Below are positions 35,731-43,741 of a stretch of 64,000 nucleotides of DNA, one piece after another. The position numbers were made by a program, and so were the translations under genes. The stretch's first letter is position 1. Each line of letters starts with the position of its first letter. The stretch comes from DATKRB01 sp035532415 (GTDB taxonomy: Bacteria; Actinomycetota; Acidimicrobiia; Acidimicrobiales; RAAP-2): positions 20,055-84,054 of the forward strand of contig DATKRB010000073.1 of NCBI GenBank assembly GCA_035532415.1, read 5' to 3'. The notes beneath the pieces are model-generated. The model searched no databases. It had not been told where the DNA came from and saw only the letters and a program-made list of their open reading frames with translations.

Positions 35731-36696
35731 GTGGAATGGGTTGAGGTGACGGGTCGATCGCTCGAGGAGGCCAAGGAGGCGGCGCTGGACCAGCTGGGGG
35801 TGGCCGAGGGCGATGCGGAGATGCAGATCCTCGCGGAGCCCAAGGCAGGTCTGTTCGGCCGTGTCCGCGGGGAGGCCCGGGTGCGCGCTCGTGTTCGACC
35901 GGCGGGGCCGAGACCGAAGAGAGCCCGTCGGCCACGCGACCGGGGCCGGGGTGACGATGAGGGCCGGGCCGCAAGGGGGGCTGGGAACGGCACGCGGTCC
36001 GAGCGGGGCGTGGGATCGGGTGGGCAGGTGGCAGCCGGGGGAACGGAACCGGGGAACGGCGGATCGGGAGGTCAGAGCCGTTCTGCTCGGAGGCGTCGCA
36101 GCCGTGGTGCCGCCGGTCAGGGAAGCAGTGCGACCCCGGCGCCGCGGGACAGCTCGGCTACGCCCCGGCCCGAGAGGCCGGAGGCAACCAAAGGCTCTAC
36201 ATCAGATGAGGAGAAGGCCATGGCAGAGGGTATGACGCTCGAGGAACAGGCTGAAGTCGCTCGTGACTTCCTCGAAGGGCTTCTCCGGGAGTACGGGCTC
36301 GACGGAACGGTCGAGACACGGGTGATCGACGAGGACACTGTCGAGATCGCTGCCATGGGGGCAGATCTTGGCGTCCTGGTCGGTCCTCGGGGCTCGACGC
36401 TGGCCGCCGTACAGGATGTGACTCGAACCGTCGTGCAGCGGAAGTTCCCGACGAGGACCGATCGAATCCTGGTCGATGTCGCGGGTTACCGCGAGCGTCG
36501 GGCCGAGGCTCTGGGGCGTTTCAGCCGTCAGGTGGCCGCCGAGGTGATCGAGTCGGGGTCCGCTCGGGCACTCGAGCCGATGTCGCCTGCAGACCGCAAG
36601 GTGGTGCATGACACGGTCAACGGGATCGACGGTGTTGTCACCCGTTCCGAGGGAGAAGACCCCTCCCGCTATATCGTCATCGCTCCGGCGGGATGA
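35731..36696 (+). CDS. jag: KhpB/Jag-type RNA-binding protein (Jag-N, KH, R3H)
   Basis: Protein of 321 residues. The Jag-N domain (1-55) begins VEWVEVTGRSLEEAKEAALD and ends in LFGRVRGEARV. An Arg/Gly/Ser-rich spacer (about 58-160) follows, then a KH domain with GADLGVLVGPRGSTLAAVQD and an R3H end (MSPADRKVVHDTVNGIDGV). It is thought to act as an RNA chaperone influencing cell shape. The GTG at 35731 follows yidC by 3 bases. The spacer is unusually long and charged. Confidence 0.92.
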   Translation: MEWVEVTGRSLEEAKEAALDQLGVAEGDAEMQILAEPKAGLFGRVRGEARVRARVRPAGPRPKRARRPRDRGRGDDEGRAARGAGNGTRSERGVGSGGQVAAGGTEPGNGGSGGQSRSARRRRSRGAAGQGSSATPAPRDSSATPRPERPEATKGSTSDEEKAMAEGMTLEEQAEVARDFLEGLLREYGLDGTVETRVIDEDTVEIAAMGADLGVLVGPRGSTLAAVQDVTRTVVQRKFPTRTDRILVDVAGYRERRAEALGRFSRQVAAEVIESGSARALEPMSPADRKVVHDTVNGIDGVVTRSEGEDPSRYIVIAPAG

Positions 36697-36905
36697 CCGA
36701 AGGGGTCGATCGACCTCCGCTTCCTTTTACGGCTCGACCTCGATCCGTCGTCAGATCGTTCGTCGCTCCCCCACCGCCGGCTCCCCCACTGCTAGCGCCG
36801 GCTCCCCCACCGCTAGCGCCGGCTCCCCCACCGCTGGTCCCCCACCGCCCACCGCCGGCTCCCCCACCGCCGGCCCCCCACTCGATGGCACCGGGGAGGT
36901 GACGC
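36697..36905. repeat. jag-rsmG spacer with 21-bp tandem repeats
   Basis: This gap of about 210 bases is dominated by C-rich repeats of the unit gccggctcccccaccgctagc. Three near-perfect copies start at 36776, 36797 and 36818, followed by decayed copies to about 36880. Frames through it give only Pro/Ala or Gly/Val low-complexity peptides. The gene order is otherwise highly conserved, so the repeat is likely a recent local expansion. Confidence 0.8.
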
Positions 36906-37580
36906 GTGACGAGCGGTAGATCCGCCGAGGACCCGGTCGCCCCCGCCCCCGCCGCTCTGGATCGGTTGACGGAACGCCTACTCGAGGCCCGGAATGCCGG
37001 GTTTCTCGGCCCTGGCCCGGTGGAGCGGCATCTCGAGCATTCGAGACGGCTTTCGGCCGCCGTCGTTCGGGCCCTGGGTTCCGTACCCGAGAGCGTTGTC
37101 GACCTCGGGTCCGGTGCGGGCGTGCCGGGGCTCGTGATGGCATGCTTGTGGCCCGGGCCCCACTTCGTTCTGATCGAGGCAGGCGCTCGAAGAGCCGAGT
37201 ACCTCTCGCAGACCATCAGAGCGTGCGGACTGGAGGGGCGGGTAGACGTGGAGCATTCACGAGCCGAGGATGCTGGACGGAACGTGCAGTACCGCGGCCA
37301 CTTCCCGACGGTCGTTGCTCGTTCGTTCGGGAGGCCGGCCGTGACTGCGGAGTGTGCGGCTCCCTTCCTCTCTCCCGAGGGTGTGCTCGTGGTGTCGGAG
37401 CCTCCGGCTTCTGATCCGAACGAGGATCGTTGGCCCTCGGGGCCCCTGCGCGGGCTGGGCCTCCAGTTGGAGGGCGTGCAGGAAGGGGAGTTTCGCTTCG
37501 CCGTCCTGCGCCAGGTTGCAGCCTGTCCGGACCGGTATCCGCGACGAGTCGGTGTCCCGACGAAGCGCCCCTTGTTCTGA
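36906..37580 (+). CDS. rsmG: 16S rRNA (guanine-527-N7)-methyltransferase
   Basis: SAM-dependent enzyme of 224 residues that methylates G527 of 16S rRNA; its loss gives low-level streptomycin resistance in other bacteria. SAM motif: VVDLGSGAGVPGLVMA; further conserved parts are HFVLIEAGARRAEYL and VVARSFGRPAVTAE. The start is the GTG at 36906. It ends the conserved block from rpmH. Confidence 0.93.
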   Translation: MTSGRSAEDPVAPAPAALDRLTERLLEARNAGFLGPGPVERHLEHSRRLSAAVVRALGSVPESVVDLGSGAGVPGLVMACLWPGPHFVLIEAGARRAEYLSQTIRACGLEGRVDVEHSRAEDAGRNVQYRGHFPTVVARSFGRPAVTAECAAPFLSPEGVLVVSEPPASDPNEDRWPSGPLRGLGLQLEGVQEGEFRFAVLRQVAACPDRYPRRVGVPTKRPLF

Positions 37581-37640
37581 TCTGCTCCCTGAATGGAGAG
37601 CCACAGCTCGGTGAGAGAGCGCCGATAAAGCTCAGGGGGA

Positions 37641-37656
37641 TGTTTCACGTGGAACA
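37641..37656. promoter_or_regulatory. parS site, 15 of 16
   Basis: TGTTTCACGTGGAACA differs by one base from the universal ParB-binding palindrome TGTTTCACGTGAAACA. It lies 60 bases after rsmG. Confidence 0.85.
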
Positions 37657-39123
37657 TTCGAGGGCCGAATCCCCCATCCTTCTCGATGGTCGGGCAAAGC
37701 TCCCGGCGGTCGCGTGAACCGCCCTGGCGGGCGGATCACGGTGTCCCTCGTCTGAGACCGCTCCGTCGAGGGGGGGACCGCAATCGTCGGGAACCTCGGA
37801 GCGTCGATGAAGGCCGCTCAGGGGGACCGCTCTGGTGTGAGCGCCGTCGGGGATTGGTCCGTGGGGATGACCATCCGTGTCCACGCCCGGCCGCCGGGGA
37901 ACCTCTTCGAATCTCGCTCGGCCGGGGTATTGGGTAACTGTCCTGCTCCTGAAGCACCCTGGCGGGAGCCGAGCCGGGCGTGCTTGCCCCGAGTGAGAGC
38001 GCAGTCCCGGGTTGATGGTTAGGCGATCGATGGTCTCAGCTGCCGCCGGTGGGCACGAGGCCGGGCAGTACTGGTGCGAGCCGGCCGGGTGGGCTCGTGG
38101 GATCGGCCGGAGACGGTCCGGTGGGGCCGGGGACGGGTCGGGGCCGGGTCGGGTCTCGGCAGTGAAGGGCCCCGCCAGAGAACGAACCGACAACGACAGG
38201 GGGGCAAAGCTCTCGGCTCGAGCGGAGAGGCTTGGACGAGCGGCGGGCCCCGGTCTGAAGGAGGGGTCCACCGGATGGCGGGGAGTTGAAGTCAGGCAGC
38301 ATGGGACACGAACCCATGCTCGGGGGAGCCGCCGAGCATGCTGCAGCCTCGAACGAGAGAGTCGACCTTCCCCGAGACCGACCTCCGTCGGCCGTGAGGC
38401 CAAGGGTGGGCAGGGTAAGAAGGTACGAGATCCACCTACGCTGCCTCGAGGGAGACCTCGACGGCCGATCGGCCTCGATCTCAGTTGCGTTGCCCCGATC
38501 TGGCTCACCCGGCTGCCCACCCGGAAGCCCTGCAGCTGGCCGGCGAGCCAATGACCACCCGCCCGTCCGATGGACATCTCTCGACCGCCGCTCTCTTTCC
38601 GCAGGCCAGTGGCTGCCGCAAACGGCACTCCTCGGGTACGGGTGGTGGAGATCTTGAGCGAGGCCTTACGCGTCGGGCTCGGGAGAGAGGATCTTCCGAT
38701 CCAAATCTCGGCCATACGTCTCCGGGGGGGGAGTCGCCGGAGCGGCACTCGGCGCATCGGGTGGGTCCCGGCGGGCTGCACCTGCTTTACGTGGGAGCTG
38801 AGCCCTTTGGTCAGACCTGGCTGTTCGATGCGCCGGAACAGTGACCGGGTCTCGGTCCTCTGCCGACGGAGGGCTCGGCCGGGGTACCGCCCGGCCCCGT
38901 CGGCAGCCGGCTTTCTCCGTGCCGAGGAGGACGGAGCCTCCCGCACGAGCTTTCCAGCGGGTGGACGTCGCGTACCTGGGCCGGCCAGGCACCCAAGATC
39001 CGGCCGCTCGAGCCACCACGACCCAGAACGAGCAGTCCCCGGGGGTGTCCCAGCACCTCGTCGATCCGTACGGCCTGGTCGAGAGCCTCTCTCGGACGCG
39101 GGGAGGCGGGTGGTCATGGCGGA

Positions 39124-39179
39124 ATGTGCCTCCTGCCATGTGCCTCCTGCCATGTGCCTCCTGCCATGTGCCTCCTGCC
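39124..39179. repeat. 14-bp tandem repeat, four perfect copies
   Basis: The unit atgtgcctcctgcc occurs four times without a mismatch and then decays (tcctgcctcgtgcc). It lies in the gene-free region between the two parS sites. Perfect copies suggest recent expansion. Confidence 0.9.
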
Positions 39180-39456
39180 TCCTGCCTCGTGCCGGAAGGG
39201 TCGACAGGGCGCTCTCACGGTCGCCGTCGGGCAGGACAATGGAAAGGTTCGTCCACAAGGATCGACCCGGCTCGGGGAACCCGGTCAGGTGGTTGTCGAC
39301 CAGGTCGCAGGCCAGGAGCCGGGCGCTACGGAGGCAACGTGGGTCCTGGCGGCCACGCCACGCCGGCCCACTCAACTCCGGCGTTCGGCTCCGGCCCATT
39401 CGACCGCGACGGAGCGGAGCACCGACCACAGACCCCCGCCGGCCGGGCTGCGTCGG

Positions 39457-39482
39457 GACCATGTTTCACGTGAAACATGGTC
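39457..39482. promoter_or_regulatory. parS site, perfect, in a 26-bp palindrome
   Basis: The ParB-binding sequence TGTTTCACGTGAAACA (39462-39477) matches all 16 bases. It is extended on both sides to a perfect 26-base inverted repeat with outer arms gaccA and Tggtc. It is 60 bases before parA, so ParB bound here may both organise the origin and repress parAB. Confidence 0.95.
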
Positions 39483-39542
39483 GGTCGGGGTGGATTCCCT
39501 CCAATTCGTCGCCCGATACCCTTGACCCAGGGTTGATAATCG

Positions 39543-41126
39543 ATGGAGGATGAGAAGCGTGCCACTTCGTCCAGTGAAGTCCTGACAGTGAGGCTCCGCA
39601 GACGAGACCGGGCAAACCAGGAAGCTGAGCGTGCCTCGGCCGATCAGGCTCAGGCAGAGCGGGCTGCGGCACAGAGGGACGCCGAGCTCCGAGCCCAGCT
39701 GGAGAGCCAGCGGGTTGCTGCCCAGGCGGAATCCGATAGGCAGGCCGAGCTGGAGAGCCGGCGGGCTGCGGCACAGAGGGACGCCGAGCGGATCGTGGTC
39801 GTGCAGGGTCAGGCCGCTTTGGACGTCACCGGGGGAGTCGGCATGACCCCGACCGGAGCGACCACGCAGGCCGGCGTACCGGTGGCGCCCCACTCGGTTC
39901 CGTTTGACGTTGAGGCGATCGATGGTCGAGTGAGCACCGGGCACTCGGAGCTCACTCCTCCCGAAGGAACGCGTGGCCCCCCCCTGAACGAGGTGCACCA
40001 GTCGGGCCCGATCTCGGCGCCCGGTGTGGTCGTGCCCCACTCGGGCCCGACCGTTGTGCGGCCGGCTGCCGGGGGCGGAGGGGAGGGCGGACCAGAACAA
40101 CGAGCGCCGAGCCCGCCACCGGCCGAGCTGCCAGCGACCACTGAGGAAGGGGTGGCCAAGGAGGTGGGGACGCAAGGACCCAGAGCTTCCGACGGCGCTC
40201 CGGCACCCGGCTTCGTTGGTCCCGAGGACCATCTGGGTGGAACCGACGAGGAAGTTGGAAGTGGAACCGCAGGACCGATCATCTCTTCTCTTGCAACCGA
40301 GTCAGGGACCGTTCCGAAGCACGCCCGCACGCTGGCCACCCTTCGGCCTCTCCCAAGAGTCATGGCAGTGGCAAATCAGAAGGGAGGTGTAGGGAAGACC
40401 ACCACCACCGTGAATTTGGGAGCGGCTCTCGCCGAGCTGGGTTACCGGGTCCTGGTGGTGGATCTCGATCCACAGGGCAACGCGACAACGGGCCTGGGCA
40501 TCGACGCCCGGAATTTTGAGCTGTCGATGTACGACGTCATCATGCGCGACGCTCCCATGGAGGACTGCATCGAGCCGACCAGCGTGAAGAACCTCTTCGT
40601 GGCTCCGGCCACCATCGACCTCGCAGGGGTGGAGATCGAGTTGGTCCCGGCGTTCAGTAGAGAGATGAAGTTGAAGAAGGCGATCGACTCCGTGGTCGAC
40701 GACTTCGACTTCGCGTTGATCGACTGCCCTCCCTCCCTGGGCCTGATCACCATCAACGGCCTGGCCGCGGCGGGTGAGGTTCTGGTCCCGATCCAGTGTG
40801 AGTACTACGCGCTCGAGGGACTCGGTCAGCTTCTGAGGAACGTCCATCTGGTCGAGTCGAACCTGAACAGCAAGTTGGAGGTCAGCACGATCGTCCTCAC
40901 GATGTACGACGCCCGTACTCGTCTGGCGGTGGACGTGGCGGGCGAGGTCCGCGAGCATTTTCCCGACAAGGTCTGTAGAAGCGTCATTCCTAGGACCGTC
41001 CGGATCTCGGAGGCGCCGTCCTTCGGCCAACCGATCACTGTGTTCGATCCAACCTCGCGGGGAGCTGTCGCTTACCGCGAGCTGGCCAAGGAGGTGAGCA
41101 ATGGCGCGCCGCAGCGGGCTGGGTAA
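39543..41126 (+). CDS. parA: Chromosome-partitioning ATPase ParA with long N-terminal extension
   Basis: ParA ATPase that moves ParB-parS complexes. The ATPase core begins at Met274: MAVANQKGGVGKTTTTVNLG is the deviant Walker A (signature Lys280, Lys285), VLVVDLDPQGNATTG is motif A' and FALIDCPPSLG is Walker B. Before it lie 273 extra residues. Residues about 20-85 form a charged coiled coil (REAERAS-like heptads with AAQRDAE repeats), then a Pro/Gly/Thr-rich linker to about 260. A 29-bp direct repeat (39659, 39761) underlies the coil. The frame is continuous and no good internal start with ribosome-binding site precedes the core, so the extension seems real. The start ATG at 39543 has a weak binding site. 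Confidence 0.9.
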   Translation: MEDEKRATSSSEVLTVRLRRRDRANQEAERASADQAQAERAAAQRDAELRAQLESQRVAAQAESDRQAELESRRAAAQRDAERIVVVQGQAALDVTGGVGMTPTGATTQAGVPVAPHSVPFDVEAIDGRVSTGHSELTPPEGTRGPPLNEVHQSGPISAPGVVVPHSGPTVVRPAAGGGGEGGPEQRAPSPPPAELPATTEEGVAKEVGTQGPRASDGAPAPGFVGPEDHLGGTDEEVGSGTAGPIISSLATESGTVPKHARTLATLRPLPRVMAVANQKGGVGKTTTTVNLGAALAELGYRVLVVDLDPQGNATTGLGIDARNFELSMYDVIMRDAPMEDCIEPTSVKNLFVAPATIDLAGVEIELVPAFSREMKLKKAIDSVVDDFDFALIDCPPSLGLITINGLAAAGEVLVPIQCEYYALEGLGQLLRNVHLVESNLNSKLEVSTIVLTMYDARTRLAVDVAGEVREHFPDKVCRSVIPRTVRISEAPSFGQPITVFDPTSRGAVAYRELAKEVSNGAPQRAG

Positions 41127-42072
41127 GGGCTTGGGGGCTCTGATCCCGACGGAGATCTCCCCGGATCGGGGTTCGGCGCTGCGGGAGGTGCCGTTGTCGA
41201 GCATCAAGCCCAGTGAGGTTCAGCCGAGGAGCCATTTCGATGAGGAGGCGATGTCCTCACTGGCTGCTTCCATTCGGGAACTGGGAGTGCTCCAACCCGT
41301 TCTCGTCCGTGAGCTTCAAGGGGAGGAGGGCGCCAGCTACGAGCTGATCGCGGGGGAGCGGCGATGGCGCGCAGCGCGCCGCGCCGGCCTGCAGACGATC
41401 CCGGTGCTGGTGCAGAGCGCGACCACGGATGTCCACAGCCTCGAGCAGGCCTTGGTGGAGAACCTCCATCGGGAGGATTTGAACCCTCTCGAAGAGGCGG
41501 CGGCCTACCAGCAGTTGATCGACGACTTCGGTCTGACCCATGAGCAGGTGGCAACCAGGGTAGGGAAGAGCCGTACGGTTGTGACGAACACGCTGAGGCT
41601 GCTGCAGCTGCCCGCCGGTGCCCAGAGGGCACTGGCCGACGGAAGCATCACGGCGGGCCATGCACGAGCGCTCCTGGGGACTCCCGACCGGGCTCTGCAG
41701 GAGAGCCTCGTGAAACGGATTGTCGACGAACAGATCACCGTCCGTTCGCTCGAAGAGATCGTGCGTGGTGGTGCGATCGAAGGTACTACTGCGGACAGCC
41801 CTACGGCCAGGTTGGATACGGCTAGTACTACCCAAGGTCCTACCGGATCAATTGTGGCGCAGCGTAGGCTCCCGGAGCCGGGGCTACTCGAGCTCGAGGA
41901 GCTGCTGTCGACCCACCTCAACACTCGGGTTAAGGTCGAGCTTCAGAACCGGCGTGGGCGACTGATCGTGGACTTCGCCACGCTCGAGGACCTCGAACGC
42001 ATCTACAGGGCGATGGTCGGTGAGGGTGGCAGGTCCATTGGTGAGACGCCCGCAGCAGGATTACCCACCTGA
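41101..42072 (+). CDS. parB: Chromosome-partitioning protein ParB
   Basis: CTP-dependent DNA clamp of 323 residues that loads at parS. The N-terminal ParA-binding tail is MARRSGLGKGLGALIP; the CTP-binding part has QPRSHFDEE, LIAGERRWRAARRAG and LVENLHREDLNPLEEA; a helix-turn-helix (HEQVATRVGKSRTVVTNTLRLL) reads parS; the C-terminus dimerises. Its ATG overlaps parA by 26 bases and has a full AAGGAGGTGA ribosome-binding site. Two parS sites lie within 3.5 kb upstream. Confidence 0.96.
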   Translation: MARRSGLGKGLGALIPTEISPDRGSALREVPLSSIKPSEVQPRSHFDEEAMSSLAASIRELGVLQPVLVRELQGEEGASYELIAGERRWRAARRAGLQTIPVLVQSATTDVHSLEQALVENLHREDLNPLEEAAAYQQLIDDFGLTHEQVATRVGKSRTVVTNTLRLLQLPAGAQRALADGSITAGHARALLGTPDRALQESLVKRIVDEQITVRSLEEIVRGGAIEGTTADSPTARLDTASTTQGPTGSIVAQRRLPEPGLLELEELLSTHLNTRVKVELQNRRGRLIVDFATLEDLERIYRAMVGEGGRSIGETPAAGLPT

Positions 42073-42290
42073 CCTGCGATTCTCCAAGTCTCACGCGAAG
42101 GTGAGACCCCCCTGGCGGGATCGGGCCGGCCGGCCCGGTGAGCTCGTGAACTCTCTTCCACAACCTGTGCATGACCTTGTGGATTGTTGCATTCTCCTTG
42201 AACTGAAGGGTTTCGACCCGCTTTGATCACCAGGGTCATCTGACGTTCATCCGCTGGTCACGGCGGCCGACAGATCTCAGGAGCGTGGGC
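42073..42290. other. parB-cwlM intergenic region
   Basis: Convergent gap of 218 bases. It contains a short hairpin, a 16-base GC palindrome (42122-42137) and two DnaA-box-like words with one mismatch (42154-42162 and, reversed, 42178-42186). No gene is visible. Confidence 0.6.
42088..42107. terminator. Possible bidirectional terminator hairpin
   Basis: GTCTCAC and GTGAGAC form a perfect 7-bp stem with a 6-base loop, 15 bases past the parB stop. There is no T-run, as is common in high-GC actinomycetes. A second GC palindrome follows at 42122. Confidence 0.4.
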
Positions 42291-43286
42291 TCACTCGCAA
42301 TGGGATCCGGCCCAGCCGCCCAGGGCGAGAGCCAGGGATCCGGCCAGCGACTGGCCCTGCTCGACGACGACGGCGGCGGGGCCCAGCTCGACGATCACCG
42401 CGGCCATGCGCGTCTCGCGCAGGACGGGGACCGACATGCCCCGGACACCGAGGTCGGGAACTCCGACGGCTGCGGGTAGGGCGGCCTGAACCAGCTCCGC
42501 CAACCTCCGCCCCCCGGGGGACTCGTAGTGGTAGCCCGCGTAGTAGGCGGTTGAGCAGCCGGGGCGGTCGGGATCGAGCCGGAGCCCCAGGTAGACGTCG
42601 ACTTCGGCCGCGTTGGCCTGAAGAGCCTGTACCGACCCGTCGGGGTGGTGGAGCTCGGTCACCCGGCCGCCGGCCCCCATCAGGCGACGACGCAGAGCAG
42701 CGACCGTGGCCCCGAGACCGCCGGTCTCTCCGACGGCCAGGTGGAGCTCGGCCAAAGTGGGGTTCCCTCGGCGGAGCTCTTCGCGGGCGCGCACCGTCGA
42801 GACCAGCTCCGGAGCATGGTGGCGGGTCGGCATTCTCAGCAGCTCCCGGAGCGTCGCGAGGCCCACGATCCCGTCGACCGGTTGGCCGGAGTTCCGTTGG
42901 AAGTCGGCGACGGCCGCCGACGTGAGCGCGCCGAAGATCCCGTCCACCCGACCGGTGTCGAAGCCCAGCGCCCCGAGCCGTTGCTGGATCTCCGCCACGT
43001 CGTCGCCTCGAAGCATGGGGGTTCTCAGGTAGAGGAGACGGTCACCGATGCCGAATCCCGCCTCCACCAGGGTGTCCCACGTCTGGCGACCACAGACGCC
43101 GTCGACGCGCAGCCCGCGGCGGTGCTGAAATGCCTCCACCGCGACCCGGGTGGCCAGCCCGAAGGATCCCTCGGGATCTCCCGGGGTGTCGAAACCGGCG
43201 CTCGCGAGGCGACGCTGCACGTCGGCCACGGCAGCCCCGACATCGTGCTGGCGAAGAGGGAGGACGTCGTCGGGCAGGACGGTCAG
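42291..43286 (-). CDS. cwlM: CwlM-like protein: two peptidoglycan-binding domains and a degenerate amidase domain
   Basis: Protein of about 331 residues. Two PG_binding_1 domains (about 11-75, VADVQRRLASAGF; and 90-152, VAEIQQRLGALGFDTG) are followed by an Amidase_3-like fold (about 175-331). In that domain the DPGHGG loop is replaced by HLAVGETGG and no other zinc ligand is recognisable, so it should not cut wall. The position after trxB-trxA and next to parB is that of mycobacterial cwlM, whose product activates MurA rather than acting as an enzyme. No ATG, GTG or TTG start fits the domain edge; a CTG at 43286 overlaps the trxA stop as CTGA and is my best guess. The frame open to 43517 is inside trxA. 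Confidence 0.8.
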   Translation of the reverse strand: MTVLPDDVLPLRQHDVGAAVADVQRRLASAGFDTPGDPEGSFGLATRVAVEAFQHRRGLRVDGVCGRQTWDTLVEAGFGIGDRLLYLRTPMLRGDDVAEIQQRLGALGFDTGRVDGIFGALTSAAVADFQRNSGQPVDGIVGLATLRELLRMPTRHHAPELVSTVRAREELRRGNPTLAELHLAVGETGGLGATVAALRRRLMGAGGRVTELHHPDGSVQALQANAAEVDVYLGLRLDPDRPGCSTAYYAGYHYESPGGRRLAELVQAALPAAVGVPDLGVRGMSVPVLRETRMAAVIVELGPAAVVVEQGQSLAGSLALALGGWAGSHCE

Positions 43287-43609
43287 AGGTAGGCGGACAG
43301 CTCCTGCAGGAGCTGTCCCTTGGGCTTCGCTCCCACCAGGCGGGCCTGGGGCTCCCCGTCCTTGAACAGGATCAGGGTCGGGATGCTCATCACGTCGTAC
43401 CGACGGGTCACGTCGAGGTTGTCGTCGATGTTGAGCTTCCCGATCTGGAGCTTCCCCGCCTGCTCCCTCGCTATCTCCTCGAGCACCGGAGCGATCATCT
43501 TGCACGGTCCGCACCATTCGGCCCAGAAGTCGACCAGTACGGGTACGTCTGCCCCCTTGACATGCTCGTCAAACGTAGCGTCGTCGAGCGTCACGATCTC
43601 TTCACTCAC
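43283..43609 (-). CDS. trxA: Thioredoxin
   Basis: Small disulfide reductase of 108 residues with the classic active site WAEWCGPCKMIAP (Cys33, Cys36) and the cis-proline loop MSIPTLILFKDG. The GTG at 43609 has a perfect AGGAGG upstream. It follows trxB after 132 bases and feeds into the cwlM-like gene by a 4-base overlap. Confidence 0.95.
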   Translation of the reverse strand: MSEEIVTLDDATFDEHVKGADVPVLVDFWAEWCGPCKMIAPVLEEIAREQAGKLQIGKLNIDDNLDVTRRYDVMSIPTLILFKDGEPQARLVGAKPKGQLLQELSAYL

Positions 43610-43741
43610 GGGGACCTCCTCGTCCTCTCCCGGTACCACCCGGATGCCACTCTGCCAACACCCCCGCCCGCCCGGATGTTCCCCGCCGACCACCACCCTC
43701 CCGCGCGCCGGTGACCGGGCGGACCTGGGAGATGGCCTTGC

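Larger units (their letters stand above)
37581..39542. other. 1.96-kb gene-free region between rsmG and parA, flanked by parS
   Basis: In most actinomycetes rsmG and parA are close together; here 1.96 kb separates them. Several open frames of 180-605 codons cross the region on both strands, but they overlap one another, are Arg/Pro/Ser-rich, show no domain I recognise and none has a convincing start. I treat it as non-coding. It contains a near-perfect parS at 37641, a perfect parS at 39462, a 14-bp tandem repeat at 39124 and one DnaA-box match (TCGTCCACA, 39249-39257). Confidence 0.6.

Noticed and set aside
39124..39179. CRISPR-like array
   Set aside because: The repeats are contiguous 14-bp units without spacers and no cas genes are present.
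37645..39462. A 605-codon minus-strand frame in the rsmG-parA gap
   Set aside because: It overlaps other long frames on both strands, contains both the repeat array and parS sequences, is Arg/Pro/Ser-rich and matches no family I know. Long open frames are expected in GC-rich DNA.
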